DNA from: Marinomonas spartinae
GTDB lineage: Bacteria; Pseudomonadota; Gammaproteobacteria; Pseudomonadales; Marinomonadaceae
DNA length: 64,000 bases
Direction of reading: 5' to 3'
NCBI RefSeq assembly: GCF_016461715.1
Contig: NZ_JAEMUI010000010.1
Span: 94,409 to 158,408, forward strand
In this document: one piece after another, positions 21,300 to 29,772 of the stretch
Position numbering within the stretch: the first letter of the stretch is position 1
Layout: each line of letters opens with the position of its first letter
Program-made: the position numbers and the translations under genes
The notes under the pieces: generated by a model
What the model was told of the DNA's origin: nothing
Databases searched by the model: none
Seen by the model: only the letters and a program-made list of their open reading frames with translations

Positions 21300-21479
21300 G
21301 CTGCTCTTCTTTAAACATTACGACCGATAAAATACTCATCTAGTTATTATATTCTATTAAAATGAATCTTCTGTGCACTTACGTGAGCATGTCTTGCTTC
21401 CACTCTGGTGTTGCGCGAGTCTTTTAGGGCTGAGCATTCAGTCCGGTCCGTTCAAAGGAAAGATTCAAAGGAGAGTATG

Positions 21480-22256
21480 ATGAAGATTGATTTTACAGGT
21501 AAAACGGCGTTGGTAACGGGGTCGACACAGGGCATTGGCTTTGCTACGGCCAAGCTGTTGCTTGAATCTGGCGCGACGGTGATCGTTAATGGACGATCCG
21601 AAGAGAAAACCCAGCAAGCGGCGCAGCGCTTGGGTGGAAATACCCGAGGTATTGCGGCGGATCTTGGTTCTAGTGAAGGCTGCCAAGCTCTGGTCGAAGC
21701 TGCGGGTGATGTGGATATTCTGGTCAATAATGCCGGTATTTTTGGGATGAAAGACTTTTTCGAAACCGATGATGAGGTTTGGGACGAATACTGGCAAGTC
21801 AATGTGATGAGCGCTGTGCGTCTTTCCCGTGCGTTTGCTCCTGCTATGATGAAAAAAGGCTGGGGGCGCATCGTGATACTGGCTTCTGAATCGGCCTTTA
21901 ATATTCCTTATGACATGATCCATTATGGCGTTACCAAAACCGCCGATGTGTCCTTTGCCCGTGGTTTGGCGAAGCGTCTAGCGGGTACGGGGGTAACGGT
22001 AAACTCTATTTTACCTGGCCCAACCATGTCGGATGGGGTCGAAAACATGTTATCGGGTCCAGCAAAAGAAAGTGGTAAATCCATTGATGAAGTGGCGGCT
22101 GATTTCGTCATGCAAGCTCGCCCCAGTTCGATTATTCAACGCATGGCATCGGTGGAAGAAGTTGCGAATATGATTGTTTATGTGTGTTCTGATCTATCGT
22201 CTGCCACAACGGGCGCTAGCCTTCGTGTCGATGGTGGGGTGATGGATACGTTATAA
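21480..22256 (+). CDS. SDR-family oxidoreductase (FabG-like)
   Basis: A 258-residue classical SDR with TGSTQGIGFATA, NNAGIF, catalytic Ser in LASESAF, YGVTK and the C-terminal VDGGVMDTL. I chose ATG 21480 because AAGGAG ends six bases before it; an adjacent ATG at 21477 and a longer in-frame extension to 21408 are less likely. It stands alone, and the substrate is unknown. The C-terminal pattern of FabG/3-ketoacyl reductase-type enzymes is present, but no fatty acid genes are adjacent. Confidence 0.88.
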   Translation: MKIDFTGKTALVTGSTQGIGFATAKLLLESGATVIVNGRSEEKTQQAAQRLGGNTRGIAADLGSSEGCQALVEAAGDVDILVNNAGIFGMKDFFETDDEVWDEYWQVNVMSAVRLSRAFAPAMMKKGWGRIVILASESAFNIPYDMIHYGVTKTADVSFARGLAKRLAGTGVTVNSILPGPTMSDGVENMLSGPAKESGKSIDEVAADFVMQARPSSIIQRMASVEEVANMIVYVCSDLSSATTGASLRVDGGVMDTL

Positions 22257-22319
22257 AAGACATTCTGATCTCCTTGCAGTGCATCACTATTTAAGTCGCT
22301 GACATCACACATCATTAAT

Positions 22320-22348
22320 AAGCCATTCTATTGTTTTGAATGGCTTAA
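22320..22348 (+). terminator. Hairpin downstream of the SDR gene
   Basis: AAGCCATTC (22320-22328) pairs perfectly with GAATGGCTT (22338-22346). The T-run is weak (AATT). It probably ends the SDR transcript. Confidence 0.5.
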
Positions 22349-22360
22349 TTAGATGGTCTG

Positions 22361-22457
22361 TCTCTTCCCAAAGCTATGCTTAGGATAGCCTTTGGGGAGA
22401 GGATAACCATTGTGTTTACTATTAAAGTCATTGGAATCGATTTAGGTAAATCTTCAC
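22361..22457 (+). mobile_element. Relic of an IS110-family transposase start, with an upstream hairpin
   Basis: From GTG 22412 the frame reads VFTIKVIGIDLGKSSL. This is the characteristic N-terminal motif of IS110-family DEDD transposases, with the first catalytic Asp in GIDLGK. It then runs into the 3' end of the convergent TauE gene and stops. Just upstream, 22361-22402 folds into a 17-pair hairpin with one bulged C and a seven-base loop. The relic is about 45 coding bases, so identification rests on a short motif. Confidence 0.5.
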
Positions 22458-23285
22458 TTAAAGTATTCCTGAAACTTGAATTAACATGCGTGTTCCAGTG
22501 ATAAACAACATCACGGCGAAGGCGCGTTTGAGAGATTGTTGATTCAGCCTAGCGGCGATTTTCGCGCCTACGGGAGCGAATAATATGGTTAATGGAATGA
22601 TGAATACGAAGGCCGGGATGTTAACTAATCGCCAAGTACCTATCGGTGCGTCTGCGGGTGTTTGCCCTATTGCCAGCAAGGTTATAACACCAGGTAAGGC
22701 GATCAGTAAACCAAAGGCAGCGGCGGTGCCGACAGCTTTATGAGCTGAAACATTGCAGCTGGTTAGTAAAGGAACGCCTATGGTTCCCCCACCGATGCCA
22801 ATCATGACGGACAATCCCCCCACCATAAGGGCCATAATCATTTGCCCTATTCTCCCTGGTAAGGATTGAACCAGTGCGGATGATTTAGCTCGAAAAAGCA
22901 TGTTTAGACTGATAAAAATGGCGATGATACTGAACATCCAAGTCAAGAAGTCACCAGAAACTCGAGTGGCAACATAACTTCCTACAATGGAGGCTATTAG
23001 TATGAATCCGCCCCAGAATTTTAATAATGCGACATCAACATTGCCTTTTTTATGATGCGATCGAATGGACGAAATGGCCGTTGGAACAATGGTTGCCAGA
23101 CTGGTTGCGGTTGCTATCGCCATGGCGGAGTTGGGGCTGACGCCAAAGTGTTGTAATAAAAAATACAATACGGGCACAATGACAATTCCGCCGCCCACAC
23201 CAAATAAGCCCGCTAAAATTCCCGCTAGCACCCCAGTAGCCATAAGAGCTAGACCTATAGGCCATATCGCCATAAGTTGATCCAT
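22458..23285 (-). CDS. Sulfite exporter TauE/SafE family membrane protein
   Basis: A 275-residue membrane protein with about eight helices. The two family repeats are visible: GILAGLFGVGGGIVIVPVL near the N-terminus and GIGGGTIGVPLL in the second half. Members export sulfite, sulfoacetate or other small anions. It is last in the gamma-glutamyl operon, 56 bases after the GGT gene. A link to sulfur released from glutathione-type substrates is plausible but inferred. Confidence 0.85.
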   Translation of the reverse strand: MDQLMAIWPIGLALMATGVLAGILAGLFGVGGGIVIVPVLYFLLQHFGVSPNSAMAIATATSLATIVPTAISSIRSHHKKGNVDVALLKFWGGFILIASIVGSYVATRVSGDFLTWMFSIIAIFISLNMLFRAKSSALVQSLPGRIGQMIMALMVGGLSVMIGIGGGTIGVPLLTSCNVSAHKAVGTAAAFGLLIALPGVITLLAIGQTPADAPIGTWRLVNIPAFVFIIPLTILFAPVGAKIAARLNQQSLKRAFAVMLFITGTRMLIQVSGIL

Positions 23286-23341
23286 TTTGATTTCCTATTT
23301 CTTATATTGTTCAAATATACGTTTTATTGAATTTGATGACC

Positions 23342-24934
23342 TTAAAGGCCGAGAGCGCAACCATCCTTACGCGGTTCGGAACCACCGAGTAAGGTGCCTT
23401 TCTCCCAGTCAATAAAGATGGCCTGAGCACCACCGATAGGTGTTTCTGCTGGTACTATATGAAAGCCTCTTCGCTCCAGTTCATGAGTAACCTCTGCGGG
23501 TAAAGTGTGTTCGGCTTCGACATCTGTTGAGCCAGAAACAGGCATGACTCTTGGTAAGTTGATCGCTTCTTGTATGTCCATTTTACAGTCCAATATCTTA
23601 GACAATAAGTGTGCATGCCCCATGGCTTGGTAATATCCCCCCATGACACCAAAAGGCATGACGGCTTTGCCATCTTTGACTAACATGCCGGGAATTATGG
23701 TGTGCAGTGGTCGCTTATTGGGGGCAAGGCAATTTGGATGTGTTGGGTCAACAGAAAAGCTTTCACCACGATTATGAAATAAGACACCAGATTTCGGCGC
23801 GACAAACCCAGTACCAAAACTGTCAAATACCGAGTTAATAAAGCTCACACAGTTGCGGTCTTTATCAACAATAGAAATATAGACTGTATCCCTATGAACT
23901 GGGCTGGCAAACTCAGGTAAGTCTTGAATAGCATGCTCAAGATTGATCTTAGCGGCAAGCTCGTCGGCTAACTCGTCTGACAAAAGGTAATCTGTGGGCA
24001 CTTTGGCAACGTTAGGATCGGCCAATAATGCGTCGCGAGCCGCATAAGCGAGCCTTGTGGCTTCAATTTCTCGGTGTAGCCTATTTGCAGATAATGCATC
24101 TTCTGTATCTTTAAATCGCGCTAAAATATTTAAAATCATCAAGGCAATGATGCCTTGTCCATTGGGCGGGCATTCGAAAACATCGTGATCTAAAAAGCGA
24201 GTTTTTATTGGCGTAACGTACTCTCCTCGAGCGTTGGCAAAGTCCTCTAGAGTATGAGATCCGCCGATGCTTTGTAAGTATTCCACCATGTCCTCTGCAA
24301 CTGGGCCGTTGTAAAAGCCTTCTCTGCCCTGCTCTGCAATTTGTCTTAAGGTTGCGCCTAACTCTGGTTGCTTGTGTATTTCCCCTACTTTTGGTGCATG
24401 CCCTTTGGGAAGAAAGATTCGTTTTGCCGTGTCGTTTCTAGAGAGCAAGGGTTCTTCTAATGCCCAGTCATTGTGGACTCTAGGTGCAATGGCATAACCG
24501 TTTTCAGCCAGTTTGATGGCAGGAGCAAGTAAGTCTTTAAAAGGCAACTTACCATGGTCTTTATGTAACTGAGTCCAAGCGTCAATTGCACCAGGAATGG
24601 TAATGGCCCAATGGGACTGGCGTTCTACTTTACTGTCAGGGCCTTGTTGAAATTCTTTAAAATCCAAACCAGCAGGTGTTTTACCCGAGCCGTTATAGGC
24701 CAGAATATTGTCACTGCCTCTTAAAGAGAGTAAAGCGAAACAGTCGCCTCCTATTCCAGTTGAACAAGGCTCGACAACGCATTGTGCTGCGCAAGCGGCG
24801 ATCGCTGCGTCAATAGCATTTCCTCCAGCGTTTAATATTTGTATAGCAATGAGCGTGGCTGTGGGGTGAGAGGTTGCAGCCATAGCTTGAGTGGTAACAA
24901 TCGTTGAACGAGTTGGGCTCTCAAAATTTCTCAT
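23342..24934 (-). CDS. Gamma-glutamyltransferase-family hydrolase, probably cytoplasmic
   Basis: A 530-residue Ntn hydrolase that cleaves gamma-glutamyl bonds, as in glutathione. The self-processing nucleophile is Thr350 in HRDTVYISIVD. The N-terminal ATSHPTATLIAIQILNAGGN and EPCSTGIGGDCF, and the C-terminal FGVMGGYYQAMGH, fit the YwrD-like branch. No signal peptide is present, unlike periplasmic Ggt, so substrates must be imported. The preceding ABC permease and binding-protein genes in the same operon support that. The exact substrate is unknown. Confidence 0.9.
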   Translation of the reverse strand: MRNFESPTRSTIVTTQAMAATSHPTATLIAIQILNAGGNAIDAAIAACAAQCVVEPCSTGIGGDCFALLSLRGSDNILAYNGSGKTPAGLDFKEFQQGPDSKVERQSHWAITIPGAIDAWTQLHKDHGKLPFKDLLAPAIKLAENGYAIAPRVHNDWALEEPLLSRNDTAKRIFLPKGHAPKVGEIHKQPELGATLRQIAEQGREGFYNGPVAEDMVEYLQSIGGSHTLEDFANARGEYVTPIKTRFLDHDVFECPPNGQGIIALMILNILARFKDTEDALSANRLHREIEATRLAYAARDALLADPNVAKVPTDYLLSDELADELAAKINLEHAIQDLPEFASPVHRDTVYISIVDKDRNCVSFINSVFDSFGTGFVAPKSGVLFHNRGESFSVDPTHPNCLAPNKRPLHTIIPGMLVKDGKAVMPFGVMGGYYQAMGHAHLLSKILDCKMDIQEAINLPRVMPVSGSTDVEAEHTLPAEVTHELERRGFHIVPAETPIGGAQAIFIDWEKGTLLGGSEPRKDGCALGL

Positions 24935-24992
24935 AATAAGTGTCTTTCATCATGTTAAAGAATCATTGTGATAACGGTGATTGATGATCTGG

Positions 24993-25688
24993 TTAAGTTC
25001 GTTTTCGTAAATAAGGTGGCGATAATCGATGCTCCAAAGCGGCGAGTCCGCGAATGATTAAAAAATTGATGGTTAGATAAATAGCACCTGCACAGACGAA
25101 AACCTCAATTGCTCGATAGGTTTCAGAAATTAAGCCATGGGCAATACCAGTGACTTCCATCAAGGTGACTACGGATGCGAGGGATGTGCCTTTTACCATC
25201 AGAATAATTTCGTTGCCGTAGCTAGGAATCGCCTGTCGTAAGGCTATAGGAAGAACGACAAGACGCATGGTTAAGTAATAAGATAAGCCCGAGGCGCGCG
25301 CCGCTTCGACTAATCCTTTCGGAACAGATTTAATTGCTCCGCGAAGAATTTCACTACCATAGGCGGCCGTGTTTAGGCTTAATGCCAGAATGGCACACCA
25401 ATAAGGCTCACGGAAAAAACCCCATAAGCCAACAAACTGCAGATCTTTACGAAACTGACCTAAGCCATAATAGATAAGGAAAATTTGCAGTAATAACGGC
25501 GTTCCACGAAAAATAGCGACAAAGGTGCGGATTGGCAGAGTCACTAGACGTTGTTTAGTTTGTAGGAGCAGCGCCAAAGTTAGTGCCAAAATAAAACCTA
25601 AACTGACTGAAATTGCTGTTAGCTGCAAGGTCATTGGCAGTCCGGACAAGAGCTTGGGAATAATGATGAGATAAAATGAAAAATCCAT
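24993..25688 (-). CDS. Polar amino acid-type ABC transporter permease (HisM-like)
   Basis: A 231-residue inner-membrane permease of the His/Glu/Gln/Arg/opine family. It has about five helices, beginning LLSGLPMTLQLTAISVSLGF, and the EAA loop EAARASGLSYYLTMRLVVLPIALRQAIP. It pairs with the permease just upstream (13 bases apart) to form the membrane pore. No ATPase gene is present in the operon. Substrate is probably a gamma-glutamyl compound, inferred from the adjacent hydrolase. Confidence 0.9.
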   Translation of the reverse strand: MDFSFYLIIIPKLLSGLPMTLQLTAISVSLGFILALTLALLLQTKQRLVTLPIRTFVAIFRGTPLLLQIFLIYYGLGQFRKDLQFVGLWGFFREPYWCAILALSLNTAAYGSEILRGAIKSVPKGLVEAARASGLSYYLTMRLVVLPIALRQAIPSYGNEIILMVKGTSLASVVTLMEVTGIAHGLISETYRAIEVFVCAGAIYLTINFLIIRGLAALEHRLSPPYLRKRT

Positions 25689-25701
25689 ATGATTGTCCTA
25701 T

Positions 25702-26403
25702 TCAATAAGAAGAGGTTCGATTTTCTACGTATTTAAAAAAGAACCCCGTCAGGACGGTTATTACCAGATAGAGGCAAGCCGCTGCGGTATAAAAGATAAA
25801 CGGCTCTCGGGTTGAGCCAGCGCCAATCTGCGCTTGTCGCATTAGCTCGACTAAGCCAATCACTGAAATTAACGCTGAGTCTTTGAGAATTAATTGCCAA
25901 ACATTGGAAACCCCGGGTAAGGCTAAGCGCATTATCTGCGGCATTATGACAAATCGCAGTGTTGGCCACTTTGGCAAGCCTAGGGCTTGCGCGGCTTCCA
26001 ATTGGCCTTTATCTAGGGCTAAGTAAGCGCCACGAAAAATTTCCGCTAGATAAGCTCCTGAGATAATGGCTAACGCCAACATGCCTGTGGCAAAGGTCGG
26101 TAAACCGATAAAGCCATCCCAACCTAATAATTTACCTGTTGATGTCAGTAACATACTGCCGCCGTAATAAAGCAAGTAGATGGTGAGAAGATCTGGAATA
26201 CCTCGGAATAAAGTGCAGTAGCTGCGACCAAAGAGATTTAAAATTCGATACTTCCCAACACGAAATGTTGCAATGACACCACCAAATAGGATGCCAACTG
26301 AGAAGCTAGAAAAGGAAAGAAGAAGCGTGACTAAGGTGGCAGCCAATAGAGATTTCCCCCAGCCTCCGTCTCCAAAGCCAAGAAGATGTAATACATCAAT
26401 CAT
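25702..26403 (-). CDS. Polar amino acid-type ABC transporter permease (HisQ-like)
   Basis: A 233-residue permease of the same family, starting with a segment SLLAATLVTLLLSFSSFSVG and carrying the EAA loop EAAQALGLPKWPTLRFVIMPQIMRLALP. It forms a heterodimer with the next gene product by analogy with HisQM. A gap of 166 bases with a perfect hairpin separates it from the binding-protein gene, consistent with higher expression of the latter. Confidence 0.9.
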   Translation of the reverse strand: MIDVLHLLGFGDGGWGKSLLAATLVTLLLSFSSFSVGILFGGVIATFRVGKYRILNLFGRSYCTLFRGIPDLLTIYLLYYGGSMLLTSTGKLLGWDGFIGLPTFATGMLALAIISGAYLAEIFRGAYLALDKGQLEAAQALGLPKWPTLRFVIMPQIMRLALPGVSNVWQLILKDSALISVIGLVELMRQAQIGAGSTREPFIFYTAAACLYLVITVLTGFFFKYVENRTSSY

Positions 26404-26506
26404 ATTACGAGCCTTTCTGAAATTTGATAAATAGGCTTCGAGATGAAGCGCTATAGCGGATGACTAAAAATGACACTAGCGGCATTGTTGCAGTTTTTGT
26501 AATAAT

Positions 26507-26536
26507 CTCTTCCAAAGATAATTTGCTTTGGAAGAG
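26507..26536 (-). promoter_or_regulatory. Stem-loop between binding-protein and permease genes
   Basis: CTCTTCCAAAG and CTTTGGAAGAG form a perfect 11-base stem with an eight-base loop. It lacks a T-run on either strand, so it more likely protects the upstream mRNA or attenuates than fully terminates. Confidence 0.6.
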
Positions 26537-26569
26537 AAAGAGCAATGATTTCACCGCTATGTGCGTGAT

Positions 26570-27406
26570 TTAGCTGCCAGGTGTAATGTCTACTCCCATC
26601 CATTTTTCAGAAAGTTGTTTAATTGTTCCGTCAGCAATTGCAGATTGAATGGCGCTGTTTAGTTTCTCTCGAAGTTTGTCGTCATCTTTACGAACTCCTG
26701 CTCCGACACCTCGGCCAAATATACCGCCATAAAAACCGGGACCTGCAATCATAAAGTCCTGGAAACCATCATTTTTTAACGTTGCCGCTAGTACGGTGCG
26801 TTGTCCATAAATGGCGTCCACACGACCTGCTTCTAGATCAAGATCTCGCTGTTCAGTAGTTTTGTAGGTACGGATTTTAATATCATCGCCGAAGTATTTT
26901 TTTAGAAATTCATATAGCGTAGTGGAGGCTTGTACACCGACAGTTTTTCCTTTGAGCAAAGGACGTAATTTTTCTATTGCCGCTTGGGCTTTTTCTGTGT
27001 CGTTTAAAGAAACTTTCTCTGAATCGGTTGATTTCGCTAACTCACTGTCTTTTTCAACGGCAAAGCTTGAAGGATCAATTGCATAGGGCTGGCTAAAGCT
27101 CATCACTTCCAGTCGTTTGTCGGTGATGAACATGCCTGCCATGATGACATCGAATTTACCCGCCTTAAGTGCTGGAATCATACCACTCCAGTCCTGGGCA
27201 ATAATCGTGCAATCCATCGCCATTTTTTTACACAGCACCTTGGCTAAATCTACTTCGAAGCCTGCCAATTGACCGTCTGATGTGGTGAAGTTCCAAGGAG
27301 GGTAAGCGCCCTCGGTAGCAATAGTAATGGAGTTTGATGCTGCATGAGCACCTTGATAAACACTTAAAGCGAGTAGTGTCGCGATCAGGTTAAACGTTTT
27401 TTTCAT
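26570..27406 (-). CDS. ABC transporter substrate-binding protein (polar amino acid family)
   Basis: A 278-residue periplasmic binding protein with a signal peptide (YQGAHA-A, about 22 residues) and the SBP_bac_3 pattern: ATEGAYPPWNF, GFEVDLAKVLCKKM, DWSGMIPALKAGKFDVIMAGMF and TVGVQASTTLYEFLKKY. It delivers ligand to the two permeases downstream. The ligand could be a gamma-glutamyl amino acid or an opine-like compound. It is the first structural gene after the GntR regulator. Confidence 0.92.
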   Translation of the reverse strand: MKKTFNLIATLLALSVYQGAHAASNSITIATEGAYPPWNFTTSDGQLAGFEVDLAKVLCKKMAMDCTIIAQDWSGMIPALKAGKFDVIMAGMFITDKRLEVMSFSQPYAIDPSSFAVEKDSELAKSTDSEKVSLNDTEKAQAAIEKLRPLLKGKTVGVQASTTLYEFLKKYFGDDIKIRTYKTTEQRDLDLEAGRVDAIYGQRTVLAATLKNDGFQDFMIAGPGFYGGIFGRGVGAGVRKDDDKLREKLNSAIQSAIADGTIKQLSEKWMGVDITPGS

Positions 27407-27494
27407 AACTTGAGTTCCTTTTGTTCCTAGCTGTTTTTTACAGTCTTTTAGGAGATTAATACTGCGGAGTTATTCGTCAGTATCGAGAATCAAT

Positions 27495-28163
27495 CTACGC
27501 CGAAGGGCGAGGATTGGGGGTTGCATACTCGGCCAGCAAAGGGGCTGTTTCGAGTATGTGTTCTTTAATAACGTTTTCAGCCAAATTAACATCGCCAGAT
27601 TTGAAGGCGTTGATTAGCTCTTGATGTTCTTGTCGTGAACTGATGGGTTTTTCGATTGAATCAAACCAAATGCGCATATAGGGTTCGATAATGATGTGCT
27701 GTGCCGCAATTTGCCGGATAAGTTTTGGTCGGCCTGATAGACGCACTATGTAATTGTGAAACTCTTGATGTTGAACGACCCAATCAGTGCCGCTTTTTGA
27801 TCCGGCAAACTCCATTCTGTCGAGCAAAAATTCTAATTCGGTAATCACATCTTGATCTATGCGCGGCATTGCCAATCGAATGGCTAATCCTTCCAGTACC
27901 GAACGGATTTCAAAGTTTTCGTAGAGTTCATCAAGTGTCAGTCCGGCCACAATACAGCTGCGATTGGATCGCAAAATGACCAAACCATCTCCCGCTAAGC
28001 GTCTTAAAGCTTCTCTTACTGGCATCCGGCTGACACCTATTTGAGTGGCGATATCATCCGCGATCAATCTGGAGTTGGGCGGGTAATGTCCCATCCGCAA
28101 CTTATTTTGAATGTAGCGATAAGCTTCTTCTTCTGCTGTTGCAGCTTGAGTTGTAAATAGCAT
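27495..28163 (-). CDS. GntR-family regulator, FCD subfamily
   Basis: A 222-residue regulator with a winged helix (RLIADDIATQIGVSRMPVREALRRLAGDGLVIL) and a helical FCD effector domain whose metal-type ligands appear in HQEFHNYIVRLSG and HQELINAF. I chose ATG 28163, ten bases after AGGAAAA; a GTG six bases earlier is possible. It lies at the head of the gamma-glutamyl operon in the same direction. A perfect palindrome 28 bases upstream is a likely autoregulatory operator. Confidence 0.88.
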   Translation of the reverse strand: MLFTTQAATAEEEAYRYIQNKLRMGHYPPNSRLIADDIATQIGVSRMPVREALRRLAGDGLVILRSNRSCIVAGLTLDELYENFEIRSVLEGLAIRLAMPRIDQDVITELEFLLDRMEFAGSKSGTDWVVQHQEFHNYIVRLSGRPKLIRQIAAQHIIIEPYMRIWFDSIEKPISSRQEHQELINAFKSGDVNLAENVIKEHILETAPLLAEYATPNPRPSA

Positions 28164-28190
28164 GCTCACGATTTTCCTATCATTTTATAA

Positions 28191-28210
28191 ATTGGATACA
28201 TTTATCCAAT
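28191..28210. promoter_or_regulatory. Candidate GntR operator
   Basis: ATTGGATA-CATT-TATCCAAT is a perfect inverted repeat with a four-base spacer, directly upstream of the FCD-type regulator gene. FCD regulators typically bind short palindromes of this kind. Confidence 0.55.
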
Positions 28211-28388
28211 AATACACAAATATAATATTTGGCAAGCTTTATTTTTGTATCCCCCCTTTGGGTAGGTATTAGAAAATGTAGGAAAAATCCAATTTCAGAT
28301 GGCTAATCAATTGATTTATATTGAGAAAAATATTAAGAAGAAGGGAATATGAAAGGTGTCTTCCAAGAAATTTTTTAAATAGCGTGTA

Positions 28389-28730
28389 TTGTTAGCTATT
28401 AGTTATAGCAGTGGGTTTATAAAGTTGTTGCGATACTGTCTTCGATGGGAGCTGTTGATTCTGTCCAGTCTGAATCTCACTATCTCTTCTATGGTCTGCG
28501 GTGAATTGATGATTGTCGCGTACCTCACCTGTTATCGGCTCTCGATTGAGCGGGTGAAGGTTGAAAAAATTACCACTAAGTTTAGTCTGCCTAAGTTACT
28601 TTATAGTTTAGTGAATAACAAAGCCCTGATAGGGATCGTTCTCAGCTCCTTGTGCCTGCTGGTTTGTCCTTTACTCGGTCAGCTATATTGGTATCGCTGT
28701 TTTTACTTTAGTTTGTTGTGTTTACAATGA
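28389..28730 (+). other. Doubtful open frame with two hydrophobic segments
   Basis: An open frame of 113 codons starting at TTG, with two hydrophobic stretches (ELLILSSLNLTISSMV; GIVLSSLCLLVCPLLG). It overlaps, on the opposite strand, a relic of a qorB-like 3' end. It has no clear ribosome site. It is more likely a chance frame in decayed DNA than a gene. Confidence 0.2.
28417..28465 (-). pseudogene. Relic of a second qorB-like 3' end
   Basis: On the minus strand the stretch reads TAPIEDSIATTL and stop, against TTPIEDSIKAAL and stop at the end of the intact qorB (28841). Eighteen bases are identical (28432-28449 and 28856-28873). The homology fades upstream, where a frameshift is needed. It has the same orientation as qorB and lies about 400 bases downstream of it. 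Confidence 0.6.
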
Positions 28731-28784
28731 GTAATTAGGTAACAGTTTTATTTATTTTAAGAAAATAGGAACAATAAGAGAGTC

Positions 28785-28819
28785 AAAGAGCCACTTTGTG
28801 TTAAGACGTGGCTCTTTTT
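28785..28819. terminator. Bidirectional terminator downstream of qorB
   Basis: AAAGAGCCAC (28785-28794) pairs with GTGGCTCTTT (28808-28817) and is followed by a T-run. It lies 20 bases after the qorB stop on the minus strand. Confidence 0.75.
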
Positions 28820-28840
28820 GTTGTTAGTGGTAGGAAGCGC

Positions 28841-29686
28841 TTAAAGTGCGGCTTTGATACTGTCTTCGATGGGGGTTGTCGGGCGGCCGATGAGAGTAGA
28901 TAGATCTTTGCTGTCGCTAAATAATCCGCCTTGAGAAGCACCTGTTTCTGAGTTCGCTAGAATGGCAGCGAAGCCTTCTGGTAAACCAGCACCAACCAGA
29001 ATTTTAGCGTATTCGGCTTCTGGGACATTTTGGTAACTGACGGTTTTACCTGATACCTTGCTAATGGCTGCGGCGTACTCGCTGAGCGTAAAGGCGTTAT
29101 CACCAGCCAATTCATATACTTTGCCTGCTTGGCCTTCTTTAACCAATACGGCTGCCGCTGCGGCCGCGTAGTCTGCACGTGCTGCGGTAGACAGTTTTCC
29201 ATCTCCAGCACAGCCAACCACACCGTATTCTAAGGCTGTCGCGACACCCATGGTGTAGTTTTCTGAATACCAACCATTGCGAAGCAATACATAAGGTACG
29301 CCAGAGTCCACTAACAGTTTTTCGGTTGCAACATGTTCTTCTGCCAAAATAAGCGTAGATGTGTCGGCATTCAAAATACTGGTGTAAGCAATGAGTGATA
29401 CCCCTGTTTGTTTGGCGGCATTGATGACATTGCCGTGTTGAGGTGTGCGTTGTCCGACTTCGCTAGAAGAGATCAACAGTACTTTATCTACCCCTTCCAT
29501 GGCGGCGACAAGTGAATCAAGGTCGTTGTAATCGGCCTGACGAACCTGAATGCCCTTCTCTGCTAAATCCGCGTTTTTCTCTGGGTGTCGAACCGCTGCA
29601 ATGATTTGATTTGCTGGGGTGGTTTTTAACAAGTTATCAATCACCAAGCGGCCTAATTGGCCTGAAGCACCTGTAATTAGCATCAT
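28841..29686 (-). CDS. qorB: NAD(P)H:quinone oxidoreductase 2 (QorB/YtfG-like)
   Basis: A 281-residue atypical SDR (NmrA-like) that reduces quinones with NADPH. GASGQLGRLVIDNLLK, VLLISSSEVGQRTPQHGNVINAAK, YTSILNADTS, LLRNGWYSENY and GGLFSDSKDLSTLIGRPTT match E. coli QorB closely. I chose ATG 29686, where AAGGAG lies upstream at good distance, rather than a longer frame to 29761. It is divergent from an HxlR regulator, the same arrangement as E. coli ytfG-ytfH. Confidence 0.93.
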   Translation of the reverse strand: MMLITGASGQLGRLVIDNLLKTTPANQIIAAVRHPEKNADLAEKGIQVRQADYNDLDSLVAAMEGVDKVLLISSSEVGQRTPQHGNVINAAKQTGVSLIAYTSILNADTSTLILAEEHVATEKLLVDSGVPYVLLRNGWYSENYTMGVATALEYGVVGCAGDGKLSTAARADYAAAAAAVLVKEGQAGKVYELAGDNAFTLSEYAAAISKVSGKTVSYQNVPEAEYAKILVGAGLPEGFAAILANSETGASQGGLFSDSKDLSTLIGRPTTPIEDSIKAAL

Positions 29687-29746
29687 GAGTTTTTCTCCTT
29701 TTCGTTTGAATCTGTTAAGGATAGAATATATCACTAACAAACTTTT

Positions 29747-29772
29747 GGTAAGTACATACAAAAAGGTAAGTA
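29747..29772. promoter_or_regulatory. Candidate HxlR operator between qorB and its regulator
   Basis: GGTAAGTA occurs at 29747-29754 and 29765-29772 (18-base period), and the first copy is part of the imperfect palindrome GTAAGTACATAC. It lies just before the HxlR start and in the qorB promoter region, so it could regulate both genes. Confidence 0.5.

Noticed and set aside
29619..29771. N-terminal extension of the HxlR regulator
   Set aside because: It overlaps the divergent qorB start; HxlR proteins of this type begin close to the chosen ATG.
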